This document shows, piece after piece, positions 24,838-33,148 of a stretch of 64,000 nt of DNA (the stretch's first letter is position 1; every line of letters begins with the position of its first letter). The notes under the pieces were generated by a model. It was not told where the DNA came from. It saw only the letters and a program-made list of their open reading frames with translations, and searched no databases. The position numbers and the translations under genes were made by a program. This DNA comes from Limimaricola sp964022235 (GTDB taxonomy: Bacteria > Pseudomonadota > Alphaproteobacteria > Rhodobacterales > Rhodobacteraceae). Location: the NCBI RefSeq assembly GCF_964022235.1, contig NZ_CAXHZL010000009.1:62001-126000 (forward strand), read 5' to 3'.

Positions 24838-25796
24838 ACCGCTATGCGCGGCAAATCGCGGTGCCGGAGTTCGGCGTGGAGGGTCAGGCGCGGCTGCGTG
24901 CGGCCCATGCGCTGGTGATCGGCGCGGGCGGGTTGGCTGCCCCGGTGCTGCAATATCTCGCGGGTGCTGGCGTAGGCCGCCTTCGGCTCGTCGATCCCGA
25001 CCATGTCGAGGCCTCGAACCTGCACCGCCAGACGCTCTTCCGCGAGGCTGATCTCGGACAGTCCAAGGCCATCGCGGCGGCGGCGCATCTGGCCGCGCTC
25101 AACCCCGACTGCGCGGTCGAGCCGGAGGTCGCCCGCTTCGATCCGGGCAATGCGGCGGCGCTCTGCGCGGGCGTCGATCTGGTGATCGACTGCGCCGACA
25201 GCTTTGCCGCGAGCTACGTCGCCTCGGATCACTGCATGGCGGCGGGCCTGCCGCTCATCAGCGCCTCGGTCACCGAGCTGTCGGGCTATGCAGGTGGCTT
25301 TTGCGGCGGCGCGCCAAGCCTGCGCGCGGTGTTTCCAGACCTGCCCGCGCACATGGGCTCCTGCGCCGAGGACGGCGTACTCGGGCCGGTGGTCGGCGTG
25401 ATCGGGGCGGTGCAGGCGCAGATGGCGCTCGCAATGTTCGCGGGCATGGCACCCTCGCCGTTGGGGCGGCTGGTGAGCTTCGATGCCGCGGGCTGGCGCT
25501 TCGGCGGCTTCGGCTTTGCGGGGGCCGAGGAGCCCGCGCAGGCGCCGCGGTTCCTCGCCGCCTCGGAGATCGCGCCGGGGGATTTCGTGGTGGATCTGCG
25601 GCGCGAGGAGGAGGGGCCCATGGTGCAGCCGGATGCGCTACGCATGCCGGTCGATGCGTTCGGCCCCGAAGGCCCGCGCCCGCCCGCGACCGCCCGTGCC
25701 GTGCTCTGCTGTCGCTCGGGGCTTAGGGCGTGGCAGGCGGCGCAGCGGCTGGGGGCCGTCTGGGACGGAGAGATCCGGCTGGTGGCGCTTGGCTGA
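24834..25796 (+). CDS. thiF: ThiF/MoeB-family adenylyltransferase with C-terminal rhodanese-like domain
   Basis: The 320-residue protein has an E1-like domain: RYARQIAVPEFGVEGQARL, ALVIGAGGLAAPVLQYLAGAG (ATP loop), RLVDPDHVEASNLHRQTLF, and VIDCADSFAASYVASDHC. The second C-x-x-C zinc site common in MoeB is not complete. The last ~80 residues form a rhodanese-like domain with VLCCRSGLRAWQAAQRL, where a Cys would carry persulfide. It should adenylate the ThiS C-terminus and help deliver sulfur. It is the last gene of the operon. Because of the rhodanese fusion it might also serve MoaD. Confidence 0.88.
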   Translation: MNRYARQIAVPEFGVEGQARLRAAHALVIGAGGLAAPVLQYLAGAGVGRLRLVDPDHVEASNLHRQTLFREADLGQSKAIAAAAHLAALNPDCAVEPEVARFDPGNAAALCAGVDLVIDCADSFAASYVASDHCMAAGLPLISASVTELSGYAGGFCGGAPSLRAVFPDLPAHMGSCAEDGVLGPVVGVIGAVQAQMALAMFAGMAPSPLGRLVSFDAAGWRFGGFGFAGAEEPAQAPRFLAASEIAPGDFVVDLRREEEGPMVQPDALRMPVDAFGPEGPRPPATARAVLCCRSGLRAWQAAQRLGAVWDGEIRLVALG

Positions 25797-25876
25797 TCCT
25801 GCCGTGGCGGCAGAGCTTGCAAGACGCCGCCGCGCGCATAGAGTCGGGGTCTGCCGCGCCCCCGAAAGGACCCGCC

Positions 25877-27061
25877 ATGACCCGTTTTCTGCAAGACATC
25901 GAGAGCCGCCTCGAGGAGATCCGCGAGGAGGGGCTGTGGAAGACCGAGCGCGAGATCACTTCGCCACAGGGCGGGCGCGTCGATCTGAACGGGCGCGAGG
26001 TCATCAACCTGTGCGCCAACAACTATCTCGGCCTCGCCGATCACCCCGGCCTGATCCACGCCGCCAAGGAATCGCTCGACCGGCACGGCTATGGCATGGC
26101 CTCGGTGCGCTTCATCTGCGGCACGCAGGATCTGCACCGCAAGCTGGAAAAGCGCCTCGCCGAATATCTCGGCCACGACGACACGATCCTCTTCGCCGCC
26201 TGCTTCGATGCCAACGGCGCGCTGTTCGAGCCGCTGCTCGGGCCCGAGGACGCGGTGATCTCGGACGCGCTCAACCACGCCTCGATCATTGACGGCATCC
26301 GCCTGTGCAAGGCCAAGCGCTACCGCTTCGCCAACTCGGACATGGCGGATCTGGAGGCCAAGCTCCGGGAGGCCCGCGAGGCCGGGGCGCGGCACGTGAT
26401 GATCGCCACCGACGGCGTGTTCTCGATGGATGGCTATCTCGCGCGGCTCGACGAAATTCGGGCGCTGGCGGACAAATACGATGCGCTAATGATGGTCGAC
26501 GACTGCCACGCCACCGGCTTCATGGGGCCCAAAGGGGCTGGCACGCCCGCGCATTTCGGCGTGAAGGCCGACCTGCTGACCGGCACACTGGGTAAGGCGC
26601 TGGGGGGCGCCATCGGCGGCTATATTGCGGGGCCGCAGCCGGTGATCGATCTGCTGCGCCAGCGCGCGCGACCTTATCTTTTCTCAAACGCGCTGCCGCC
26701 GATGGTCTGTGCTGCAGGCCTTGAGGCGCTGCACCTGATCGAAAAGAGCGACGACCTGCGGACGCGGCTCTTCGACAACGCCGCCTATTGGCGCAAGGGT
26801 CTGACGGATCTGGGCTTCGAGATCCTGCCGGGCGAGCATCCGATCATCCCGGTCATGCTGCACGATGCCAAGCTCGCGCAGAAGATGGCGCAGAGGCTCG
26901 ACGAGCTGGGCGTCTATGTCTCGGCCTTCTTCTTCCCGGTGGTGCCCAAGGGCAAGGCCCGCATCCGCACTCAGATGAACGCCGCACTCACCCGCGAGGA
27001 TCTCGATGCCGCGCTCGACGCCTTTGCCAAGGCGGGCCGCGAATTGGGCGTGATCTCGTGA
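25877..27061 (+). CDS. kbl: 2-amino-3-ketobutyrate CoA ligase (glycine C-acetyltransferase)
   Basis: The 394-residue PLP enzyme cleaves 2-amino-3-ketobutyrate with CoA to glycine and acetyl-CoA. It has INLCANNYLGLADHPGLI, GMASVRFICGTQDLHRKLE, DALNHASIIDGIRLC, MVDDCHATGFMGPKGAGT, and TGTLGKALGGAIGGYI with the PLP lysine. I chose ATG 25877 with AAAGGA upstream; an earlier in-frame ATG would overlap thiF. Its stop overlaps a GTG that could start tdh, so the two form the threonine-to-glycine pathway. Confidence 0.97.
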   Translation: MTRFLQDIESRLEEIREEGLWKTEREITSPQGGRVDLNGREVINLCANNYLGLADHPGLIHAAKESLDRHGYGMASVRFICGTQDLHRKLEKRLAEYLGHDDTILFAACFDANGALFEPLLGPEDAVISDALNHASIIDGIRLCKAKRYRFANSDMADLEAKLREAREAGARHVMIATDGVFSMDGYLARLDEIRALADKYDALMMVDDCHATGFMGPKGAGTPAHFGVKADLLTGTLGKALGGAIGGYIAGPQPVIDLLRQRARPYLFSNALPPMVCAAGLEALHLIEKSDDLRTRLFDNAAYWRKGLTDLGFEILPGEHPIIPVMLHDAKLAQKMAQRLDELGVYVSAFFFPVVPKGKARIRTQMNAALTREDLDAALDAFAKAGRELGVIS

Positions 27062-27075
27062 ACCGCTCGAACGGC

Positions 27076-28110
27076 ATGACAGCCCTCGTGAAGGCGAGGC
27101 CCGAGCCGGGGCTGTGGATGGAACACCGCCCCGTGCCCGAGATTGGCCCCGACGACGTGCTGATCCGCGTCAACAAGACCGGCATCTGCGGCACCGACGT
27201 GCATATCTGGAACTGGGACGAGTGGGCGCAGCACACTGTGCCGGTACCGCTGGTCACGGGCCATGAATTCGCGGGCGAGATCGTCGAGCTGGGACGCAAC
27301 GTAACCGACCTCGAGATCGGCCAGCGCTGCTCGGGCGAGGGGCACCTGATCGGCAAGCATTCGCGCCAGAGCCGGTCGGGTAAGTTTCACCTCGACCCCG
27401 AAACCCGCGGCATCGGCGTCAACGAGCCGGGCGCTTTTGCCGAATACCTGCGGCTGCCGGCCTTCAACGTGGTGCCGCTTCCCGACGCCATCGACGACGA
27501 GATCGGTGCGATCCTCGACCCTCTGGGCAACGCGGTCCACACCGCGCTTAGCTTCGATCTGGTGGGCGAGGACGTGTTGATCACCGGCGCGGGGCCGATC
27601 GGCATCATGGCGGCAGCCGTCGCGCGGCACGTCGGCGCGCGTCACGTGGTCATCACCGACATCAACCCCGACCGCCTCGCGCTGGCGGCACAGGTGGCCG
27701 ACGTGGTGCCGGTCAACGTGGCCGAGGAGGATCTCGCCGAGGTGGTGCCGCGCCTTGGCATGAAGCAGGGCTTCGATATCGGGCTCGAGATGTCGGGCAA
27801 CCAGCGCGCGCTCGACCAGATGGTCGAGCGGCTGGTGATGGGTGGACGGATTGCCATGCTGGGCATCCCCCCGGGCAAATCGCCAGTCGACTGGAGCCGC
27901 ATCGTTTTCAAGGCGATCACCATCAAGGGCGTTTACGGCCGTGAGATCTTCGAGACCTGGTACAAGATGATCGCGATGCTGGAGAACGGTCTAGATGTCC
28001 GGGGCGTCATCACGCACCGCCTTCCGGTGGCCGATTATGTCGCGGGGTTCGACGCGATGCGCGGGGGGAGTTCTGGCAAGGTGGTGCTCGACTGGACCGC
28101 CGGACGCTGA
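27076..28110 (+). CDS. tdh: L-threonine 3-dehydrogenase, variant lacking structural-zinc cysteines
   Basis: The 344-residue MDR enzyme oxidises L-threonine to 2-amino-3-ketobutyrate. It shows GICGTDVHIWNWDEWAQ (catalytic zinc Cys), TGHEFAGEIVELG, PLGNAVHTALSFDLVGEDVL, GAGPIGIMAAAVARHVGARH (NAD loop) and GREIFETWYKM. Where E. coli Tdh has four cysteines binding structural zinc (CGHCRNC...HLC), this protein reads GKHSRQSRSGKFHLD, with none. ATG 27076 matches the family N-terminus; GTG 27058 overlapping kbl is an alternative. Tightly coupled to kbl. Confidence 0.95.
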   Translation: MTALVKARPEPGLWMEHRPVPEIGPDDVLIRVNKTGICGTDVHIWNWDEWAQHTVPVPLVTGHEFAGEIVELGRNVTDLEIGQRCSGEGHLIGKHSRQSRSGKFHLDPETRGIGVNEPGAFAEYLRLPAFNVVPLPDAIDDEIGAILDPLGNAVHTALSFDLVGEDVLITGAGPIGIMAAAVARHVGARHVVITDINPDRLALAAQVADVVPVNVAEEDLAEVVPRLGMKQGFDIGLEMSGNQRALDQMVERLVMGGRIAMLGIPPGKSPVDWSRIVFKAITIKGVYGREIFETWYKMIAMLENGLDVRGVITHRLPVADYVAGFDAMRGGSSGKVVLDWTAGR

Positions 28111-28272
28111 GCCGACCGGCCCATGCATCAGGCGCATGGCGGGTCTACGACCTTGGCGGTTTTCTTTGTCCGTTATCGCTACCAATTAGGGTTCAACGAC
28201 GCGGCGAATACGCGCCACGCCGATCAGGCCCTAGAACTGGGCCACAACGGACCCGAACCAAGGATATCTGAC

Positions 28273-28491
28273 ATGGCTACCGCCACCATCGACCAGCGCA
28301 CCACCTACAACACCGAAGCCTTTGGCCTCACCGCGATCACCGCGCGCCTCAAGGCCGCCGTCGCCCGCAACCGCGTCTATCGCCAGACCCAGCGCGAGCT
28401 GAGCCTGCTGAACGACCGCGATCTGGCCGACCTCGGCATCGCCCGCGGCATGATCAACGAGATCGCCCGGGGCGCGGCCCGCGCCGTCTGA
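28273..28491 (+). CDS. DUF1127 small protein
   Basis: This 72-residue protein has the C-terminal DUF1127 pattern RELSLLNDRDLADLGIARGM, an Arg-rich short helix-turn that in relatives acts with RNA or regulates metabolism and stress responses. The N-terminal half is Thr/Ala-rich. AAGGA lies upstream of ATG 28273. A strong terminator follows, so it is likely a monocistronic, well-expressed gene. Confidence 0.88.
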   Translation: MATATIDQRTTYNTEAFGLTAITARLKAAVARNRVYRQTQRELSLLNDRDLADLGIARGMINEIARGAARAV

Positions 28492-28544
28492 TCCCAAGAT
28501 CGTTTTTGCCCCCCTGACATGGGGCTCCGACATGACGCGATGAC

Positions 28545-28588
28545 CGAAACGGCGGTCCCCGAAATGGGGGATCGCCGTTTCGCGTTTT
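28545..28588 (+). terminator. Rho-independent terminator after the DUF1127 gene
   Basis: A 16-bp stem, CGAAACGGCGGTCCCC with GGGGATCGCCGTTTCG, closes a GAAATG loop and is followed by CGTTTT. It contains one G-T pair and is the clearest intrinsic terminator in the window. Confidence 0.85.
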
Positions 28589-28679
28589 GGCGCGGCTCTC
28601 TCGACTGCGGCCCGATCGTGGTAGGATGGCGCACCGGCCTGTCCCGGTGGACCGCGCCGGAGATTGGGAGAACAGAGCA

Positions 28680-29156
28680 ATGAAACTCCGTTTTGCGATT
28701 GCGGGCCTTTTGGCCACCATGCCGTTTGGCGCGGCCTTGGCCGAGACCTATTCCGCCAACGGCACGGGAATGGGGACCACTTCGGCCGAGCAGATGCCGG
28801 TGAGCGAGGATCTGATCGTGGTGCATTCCATGACCACCTATGATGGTTTCGAGGTGGATGACGCTGATAACCCGCTGGCCAGCCTGACCGGACCCTGCTT
28901 TGGCGCGGTGCTGATCGATGCCGGAGCCGTCAGCGGCGGTGGCAACTGTCATTACACCGATGCCGATGGCGACAAAGTGGTGATGGCTTGGACCGCGACC
29001 GGGATGAGCGAGACCGGCCGCACCATGGGAGAGTGGTCAGTGGTCGGCGGCACCGGCAAGTGGGAGAGCGCCGAGGGCGGCGGGACTTTCGACGCGGGCG
29101 ACGACGCGCAGGGCGACTACAGCAACCAGATCATGGGCGAGATCACGATGCCCTGA
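28680..29156 (+). CDS. Secreted hypothetical protein
   Basis: The 158-residue product begins with a clear signal peptide (MKLRFAIAGLLATMPFGAALA, cleavage after ALA). The mature part is acidic, Gly/Thr-rich and beta-strand-like (GEWSVVGGTGKWESAEGGG, then GDYSNQIMGEITMP). GGGTGKWESAEGGGT resembles the closing strands of small periplasmic beta-barrels such as allene-oxide-cyclase-like folds. I cannot name the family. ATG 28680 follows GGGAGAACAGAGCA. The neighbours give no clue. Confidence 0.75.
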   Translation: MKLRFAIAGLLATMPFGAALAETYSANGTGMGTTSAEQMPVSEDLIVVHSMTTYDGFEVDDADNPLASLTGPCFGAVLIDAGAVSGGGNCHYTDADGDKVVMAWTATGMSETGRTMGEWSVVGGTGKWESAEGGGTFDAGDDAQGDYSNQIMGEITMP

Positions 29157-29346
29157 CGTGTCAGAGCGTCTCTACTCGGGCAAACGAACGCCCGGCGCCC
29201 CTGTCTGGTTCGGCTCGCGCAGCATCAGGATCTGTTGATGCCCCGTGCTTTGACCCTGCGTCAGGAGGCCCCACATATGGTAGGAGGGGGCGATGATCTC
29301 CGCAGCATCTCCCCCTCGTCCCGTCCTTGCGGAGATGGAGGTTCGG

Positions 29347-29655
29347 ATGTTCAAGAGAGTTCTCACCACAGCCCTGCTGTTCGGCATGGCCGCGACCGCC
29401 CCGCCCGCCGCTGCCCAAAGCTGCGCCCCGCGCGACAGCATCGTCGAAAAGCTCGAAGGGCGATACAAGGAGAGTCTCACCGGCGCAGGGCTCCAGGGGA
29501 GCGCGCAGGCGATGATCGAGATATGGACCAACCCCGAGACCGGAAGCTTCACAGTGCTGCTCACCGATCCCGGCGGTCTGAGTTGCATCGTCTCCTACGG
29601 CTCGGATTTCTACGCGGTCGAGCGGCCCGTTCAGGTCGAGGGCGAGCTGGGTTGA
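29347..29655 (+). CDS. Small secreted hypothetical protein
   Basis: This 102-residue protein has a signal peptide (MFKRVLTTALLFGMAATAPPAAAQ) and a short mature domain with two cysteines: one just after the cleavage site (SCAPRDSIVEKL) and one in GGLSCIVSYG. They could form a disulfide. The middle includes YKESLTGAGLQGSAQAMIEI and a W-N-P-E-T-GSFTVLLTDP strand pair. ATG 29347 is preceded by GGAGG. I do not recognise a characterised family; location is probably periplasmic. Confidence 0.72.
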   Translation: MFKRVLTTALLFGMAATAPPAAAQSCAPRDSIVEKLEGRYKESLTGAGLQGSAQAMIEIWTNPETGSFTVLLTDPGGLSCIVSYGSDFYAVERPVQVEGELG

Positions 29656-29661
29656 ACCGGC

Positions 29662-30336
29662 TCAGCCCGTCGGCATGATGAACATTTCGCGCAGATCCGC
29701 CGTCGGCGACTGCTCCAGCGCGAAGACAACGGCGCGGCCGATGTCCTCCGGCTGGATCTTGTCGGGCTTGGGCTCGGAAAAGAACGGCGTGTCGACCATT
29801 CCCGGCGCGATCACGGTGCAGCGCCCGCCCCATTCGCGCATCTCCTCGCTCATATTGCCTGCATAGCCGTGCACGAACCACTTGGTCGCGCCATAGATGG
29901 ACCCCGCGATGTGCCGCTTGCCCGCCGCCGATCCGGTAAGGACGAGGTGGCCCTTGCGCTTTTTCAGTTCGGGCAGGGTCACGCGCGCGGTGTAGAGCAG
30001 CGCCATGATGTTGAGGTCGATCATCGCGCGCCATTCGGCGGGATCGCCTGCCTCGGTGCCCGGGGTGTCGAGCCCGCGTCCCGCATTGGCGAAAGCCGCG
30101 TCGAGCCCGCCCTTGGCCGCGACGAACCGCGCCACGGCGTCCTGTTGGCTCTCGAGGTCGGTGGCGTCGCCGGGCAGGGGCATGGCTTGTGAGCCAAGTT
30201 CCTGGGCGAGCGCGTCAAGCTTGTCTGCGCTGCGCGCCATCAGCCCGACGTGCCAGCCTGCCGCAACGGCGGCGCGGGCGGTGGCGGCGCCGATCCCGGA
30301 GGAGGCGCCAGTGATGAAAAGCGTGCGGTCGGACAT
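29662..30336 (-). CDS. Short-chain dehydrogenase/reductase
   Basis: The 224-residue classical SDR starts TLFITGASSGIGAATARAA (T-G-x3-G-x-G NADP loop). It has NAGRG in place of N-N-A-G, the catalytic serine in VLTGSAAG, and Y-x3-K in SIYGATKWF. Similar proteins act on small hydroxy acids such as 3-hydroxypropionate or serine (YdfG-like), but the substrate is not readable. The gene is convergent with the small secreted protein gene, with only six bases between the stops. Confidence 0.88.
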   Translation of the reverse strand: MSDRTLFITGASSGIGAATARAAVAAGWHVGLMARSADKLDALAQELGSQAMPLPGDATDLESQQDAVARFVAAKGGLDAAFANAGRGLDTPGTEAGDPAEWRAMIDLNIMALLYTARVTLPELKKRKGHLVLTGSAAGKRHIAGSIYGATKWFVHGYAGNMSEEMREWGGRCTVIAPGMVDTPFFSEPKPDKIQPEDIGRAVVFALEQSPTADLREMFIMPTG

Positions 30337-30419
30337 GATCCACTCCTGCCTGGGGCAACATGGTGCAAGCTGGACCGCGCGCGGCTCGCGACAAGTCCCC
30401 TGAGGATCATTGGCCCCGA

Positions 30420-30440
30420 GATCCGCCCCCTAGGCGGATC
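30420..30440 (-). terminator. Hairpin at the end of the hypothetical gene
   Basis: GATCCGCC and GGCGGATC pair perfectly around CCCTA, overlapping the stop codon of the minus-strand gene. No T-tract follows. Confidence 0.35.
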
Positions 30441-30831
30441 ATCCCGCGCGGCGCTGATCTTCCATGCAACCGCGCAGCAGATCCAGATCCGCTTCGAGAG
30501 AGTCGTGGAATTCGGGCGCGCGAAGATAGAGGCGCGCAAGCTGCGCCTCGGCCGCTTCTCTTAGCGTGGCGCGGCGGCTGGCCGGCAGATCGCGCACCAG
30601 ATCGACGCTGGCCGGGTCGCGTCCCTGCGGTGCCCGATCCAGCAGATCCGAAAACAGGCCCAGTACATCGAGATCGCCGCAATTGCGCACATCGGCCACG
30701 TCAACAGCCGCGATCAGCGCGCGACGCCGCGCCTGTGCGGCCCGACCCCGCGGGGTCGCGGTGACGGCCTCAAGCCATTCGGCGAGGCTGCGATGACGAA
30801 AGAAGACTTGCCCTGAGGTTGTCTCGTGCAT
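30439..30831 (-). CDS. Hypothetical protein divergent from LuxR-type regulator
   Basis: The 130-residue protein is mostly helical and charged, with Arg/Ala-rich segments (RGRAAQARRRALIAAVDVAD) and a C-terminal acidic helix. I do not recognise the family. There is no signal peptide or membrane segment. I chose ATG 30831, nine bases after AGGAAGG; an ATG at 30840 lies directly against that site. A lux-box-like palindrome lies about 85 bp upstream of this start, so it may belong to a quorum-sensing regulon. Confidence 0.6.
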   Translation of the reverse strand: MHETTSGQVFFRHRSLAEWLEAVTATPRGRAAQARRRALIAAVDVADVRNCGDLDVLGLFSDLLDRAPQGRDPASVDLVRDLPASRRATLREAAEAQLARLYLRAPEFHDSLEADLDLLRGCMEDQRRAG

Positions 30832-30906
30832 GGCGATCATCCTTCCTGCTGGCCAAAATGCGGTTCTGGATCTGACGGGTCGTGCAACTGTCGGCCCGAG
30901 AGGAGA

Positions 30907-30926
30907 AACTGCCGTATCGGGCAGGG
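30907..30926. promoter_or_regulatory. lux-box-like palindrome 2
   Basis: The sequence CTGCCGTATCGGGCAG (30909-30924) has the CTG-N10-CAG layout of LuxR-type operators, with five perfectly paired outer bases. It is centred 78 bp from the other site. Confidence 0.5.
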
Positions 30927-30984
30927 GACCATCTCTGATCCTATTGGCGTGACGTCATATCTAGCGGGTTCTGGGCCACGCGAA

Positions 30985-31004
30985 ACCTGTCCTGTCGGAC
31001 AGGC
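30985..31004. promoter_or_regulatory. lux-box-like palindrome 1
   Basis: CCTGTCCTGTCGGACAGG (30986-31003) is a 7-4-7 perfect inverted repeat in CTG-N10-CAG form, close to the ACCTGT-N8-ACAGGT consensus of lux boxes. It lies upstream of an AHL-type LuxR gene, supporting auto- or cross-regulation. Confidence 0.65.
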
Positions 31005-31226
31005 TATCCAAAAGTCGAGAGCGTATTGCGAAACAATGCGGCGGCATCGGCTGGAATCGGTTGCAACCTGAAGACGATCGTTTGGCCATTTTATTGCACC
31101 GGTGTCGGCCATGTTGCGATGCCGGTTTGCCATCAAACCGCCATCTGGATGATTTTTGTTCCTTTACACCGGGTTAGTGGTTTTGCGGCCCCGGTGACGA
31201 CCAGTGACCGTTTTGAGGACGCGACG

Positions 31227-31844
31227 ATGACTTTGCATCTGCACAGCTATGCCCCGCATGATTTTCACGAACTCGCCGAGATCGCACCGCTGGGGTTTTG
31301 CGCGGTGTTCCGGGTCAGCCGGGGACGACCGATGCACACCGAGAACTGCTTCTCCCCCGCATGGCGTGACACCTATGAACGCCAGTCCTACGGCTTGCGC
31401 GATCCCGCCATCGGCTGGGCGCTTGGCCACGACGGGATGATGCGCTGGGATCGGCTGTCGCACCGCGATCCCGCCGGGGTGATCGCGCATGCCCACGCGT
31501 ATGGTCTGCACCATGGTATCACCGTCGCCACGGGGAGCGGCGAGCTGCGGTCCTTTTGCGGGTTGGCGCGGGCCGACAGGCCGTTCACCGACCAGGAAGG
31601 CGAGCGCGCGCTGCGCGTGATCAGGCGGTTGCATAACGGGCCGGTGGGAGAGATCCGCCTGACCGAGGCGCAGTGCGAGGCGCTCAGCCTGATGGCGTCG
31701 GGGGAGCGTCACACCCGCGCCGCCGCGATCATCGGCATCAGCGAAAGCGCCCTCAAGGCGAGGCTGAAATCAGCGCGCGGGACGCTTGGCGCGCGCACCA
31801 CCGCCGAGGCGGTACACGCGGCACAGATGCACGGGCTGATCTGA
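31227..31844 (+). CDS. LuxR-type regulator with acyl-homoserine-lactone-binding domain
   Basis: The 205-residue protein has an N-terminal autoinducer-binding domain with the conserved spacing W-x-x-x-Y (WRDTYERQSYGLRDPAIGW), the D-P pair, a Trp in MMRWDRL, and YGLHHGITV. A C-terminal LuxR helix-turn-helix follows: LTEAQCEALSLMASG and ISESALKARLKSARGTLGA. I chose ATG 31227 with GAGGA upstream; a longer frame from 31026 has no ribosome site and covers intergenic DNA. No luxI synthase is visible, so in this window it is a solo. Two lux-box-like sites lie upstream. Confidence 0.85.
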   Translation: MTLHLHSYAPHDFHELAEIAPLGFCAVFRVSRGRPMHTENCFSPAWRDTYERQSYGLRDPAIGWALGHDGMMRWDRLSHRDPAGVIAHAHAYGLHHGITVATGSGELRSFCGLARADRPFTDQEGERALRVIRRLHNGPVGEIRLTEAQCEALSLMASGERHTRAAAIIGISESALKARLKSARGTLGARTTAEAVHAAQMHGLI

Positions 31845-31883
31845 CGGCATTGCGTTACCGCGCCGGATGCGGCACCCCTCGTG

Positions 31884-32411
31884 TCAAACCGGATAACCCT
31901 GCTCGAGCACCAACGCCCAGATCTCGTGGTTGAGCAATCTGAGCGCCTCGATCGTGTCCTTGATCCGGGTCAGTGCCTCAGCATCGACGTCGTCGCTCCG
32001 ACCCATCTTCAGGGCATCCTTGCGATCGGCGATGCGCATGGTGATCGTTCGGGTGGCGCCGGTTTCGGTGTCGAAGGAATAGATCGAGTGGCTGTAGTGA
32101 TTGCGCAGCGACTGGTGCTTTCGGATGCGGGTGGTGAGGCCGATGATCCGGTGACGCAGCTCGCTCGAAACGTCACCAGCTTTTGCCAGACGCTCGACGA
32201 GGTCGACCCGCGCTCGCGTGGTGTTGAGCGTGAGATAGATGATCACCGCCGACTGCTTGGTGGTGCCCGCAAGCCCGGCGATCAGGTGGATCAAAAGGCT
32301 CTCGGTATTGGTCCAGCTGTAGTTCATGCGCCCGACCAGCAGCAGAAGTTGGTCGAACGCGCTCAGGCCCGCTTCGCCGATCCCCGGCGCCTCGGGCGCG
32401 GGGGCCGTCAT
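31884..32411 (-). CDS. Hypothetical protein coupled to LuxR-type regulator
   Basis: The 175-residue protein is alpha-helical. It contains FDQLLLLVGRMNYSWTNTES, LIHLIAGLAGTTKQSAVIIYLTLNTTRAR, and SLRNHYSHSIYSFDTETG. The R-N-x-x-x-H pattern (RNHYSH) resembles the core of HEPN-like or helical-bundle proteins, but this is weak. The start ATG overlaps the stop of the upstream regulator gene by four bases (ATGA), so the two are translationally coupled and probably act together. Function unknown. Confidence 0.7.
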   Translation of the reverse strand: MTAPAPEAPGIGEAGLSAFDQLLLLVGRMNYSWTNTESLLIHLIAGLAGTTKQSAVIIYLTLNTTRARVDLVERLAKAGDVSSELRHRIIGLTTRIRKHQSLRNHYSHSIYSFDTETGATRTITMRIADRKDALKMGRSDDVDAEALTRIKDTIEALRLLNHEIWALVLEQGYPV

Positions 32412-33148
32412 GTCACATCGGTCGGTAGCATGGCCGCCTCTCCCTGTGCGAGAAACCAGATCGCGGCGCTGGTGCGGTTCGAAACGCCCAGCTTGCTGAT
32501 CAGGTGATGGATGTGCAGCTTGACCGTGTGCTCCGACAGGCCCAGCTCGGCGGCGACGATCTTGTTTTGCTTGCCCTTGGCGATCAGGGCCAGGACCTCC
32601 CATTCGCGCCGGGTCAGATCACGGATGGCCGGGTCGATCGGCTCGATCCGGGGCGGGGTTACGTGCTGTGCGGTGAGAAGGCTGCGCAGTATGGTCTCGG
32701 GCACGAGGATCTCGCCGCAAAGCAACAGGCGCACCATCGCCAGCAGCACGTCGATCCGCACGTTGAGCGGCAACAGCCCGAGCCGCGGCGGATCGTGATC
32801 GTTCAAGCCCTGTCGCAACAGGTTGTGATCCGGTGGGTGACCGCCGTAGGCAAGCACCAGCATGTCGGTGCCCGCCGCCTGCGCGGCCGCCAGCATGTCG
32901 GCTTGTGTGGAGATAAAGGCCTCGTCGACAAGCAGAAGCGGCACATGGCCACGGGATTCGCGAATACGAACGACCTCTGCCAGATCCGCGGCTCTGGTAA
33001 AGGTCACGCTGTCGAATTCAGCGGCGAGCGTTTTCAGAAGATCATTCGAGAAGCAGAATTCGCTTCCCATCATGGGAATGAAAAGTTTCGCGCCATCGGG
33101 GACGGGGGAAATGGGATGATGTCGGGGGTCGGTTTCACGATTCGACAT
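32408..33148 (-). CDS. LuxR/CsgD-type response regulator-like transcription factor
   Basis: The 246-residue protein has an N-terminal receiver-like domain (PLLLVDEAFISTQADML; GTDMLVLAYGG) without the full phosphorylation set. The C-terminal LuxR HTH reads LTRREWEVLALIAKGKQNKI, then LGLSEHTVKLHIHHLISKLG. This is the layout of CsgD/VpsT-type matrix regulators, though their c-di-GMP motif is not evident. It is divergent from the acidic matrix protein gene across 630 bp, so control of the downstream secretion and glycan island is a reasonable inference. Confidence 0.82.
   Translation of the reverse strand: MSNRETDPRHHPISPVPDGAKLFIPMMGSEFCFSNDLLKTLAAEFDSVTFTRAADLAEVVRIRESRGHVPLLLVDEAFISTQADMLAAAQAAGTDMLVLAYGGHPPDHNLLRQGLNDHDPPRLGLLPLNVRIDVLLAMVRLLLCGEILVPETILRSLLTAQHVTPPRIEPIDPAIRDLTRREWEVLALIAKGKQNKIVAAELGLSEHTVKLHIHHLISKLGVSNRTSAAIWFLAQGEAAMLPTDVT

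Larger units (their letters stand above)
30832..31226. other. 395-bp divergent intergenic region with two lux-box-like sites
   Basis: This gap separates a minus-strand hypothetical gene and a plus-strand LuxR-type regulator. It contains two CTG-N10-CAG palindromes listed separately and is AT-richer to the right. No protein-coding frame in it looks real. Confidence 0.6.

Noticed and set aside
31026..31226. Longer N-terminus for the LuxR-type regulator
   Set aside because: The extra codons cover intergenic DNA, encode no family similarity and lack a ribosome site. ATG 31227 has GAGGA upstream.
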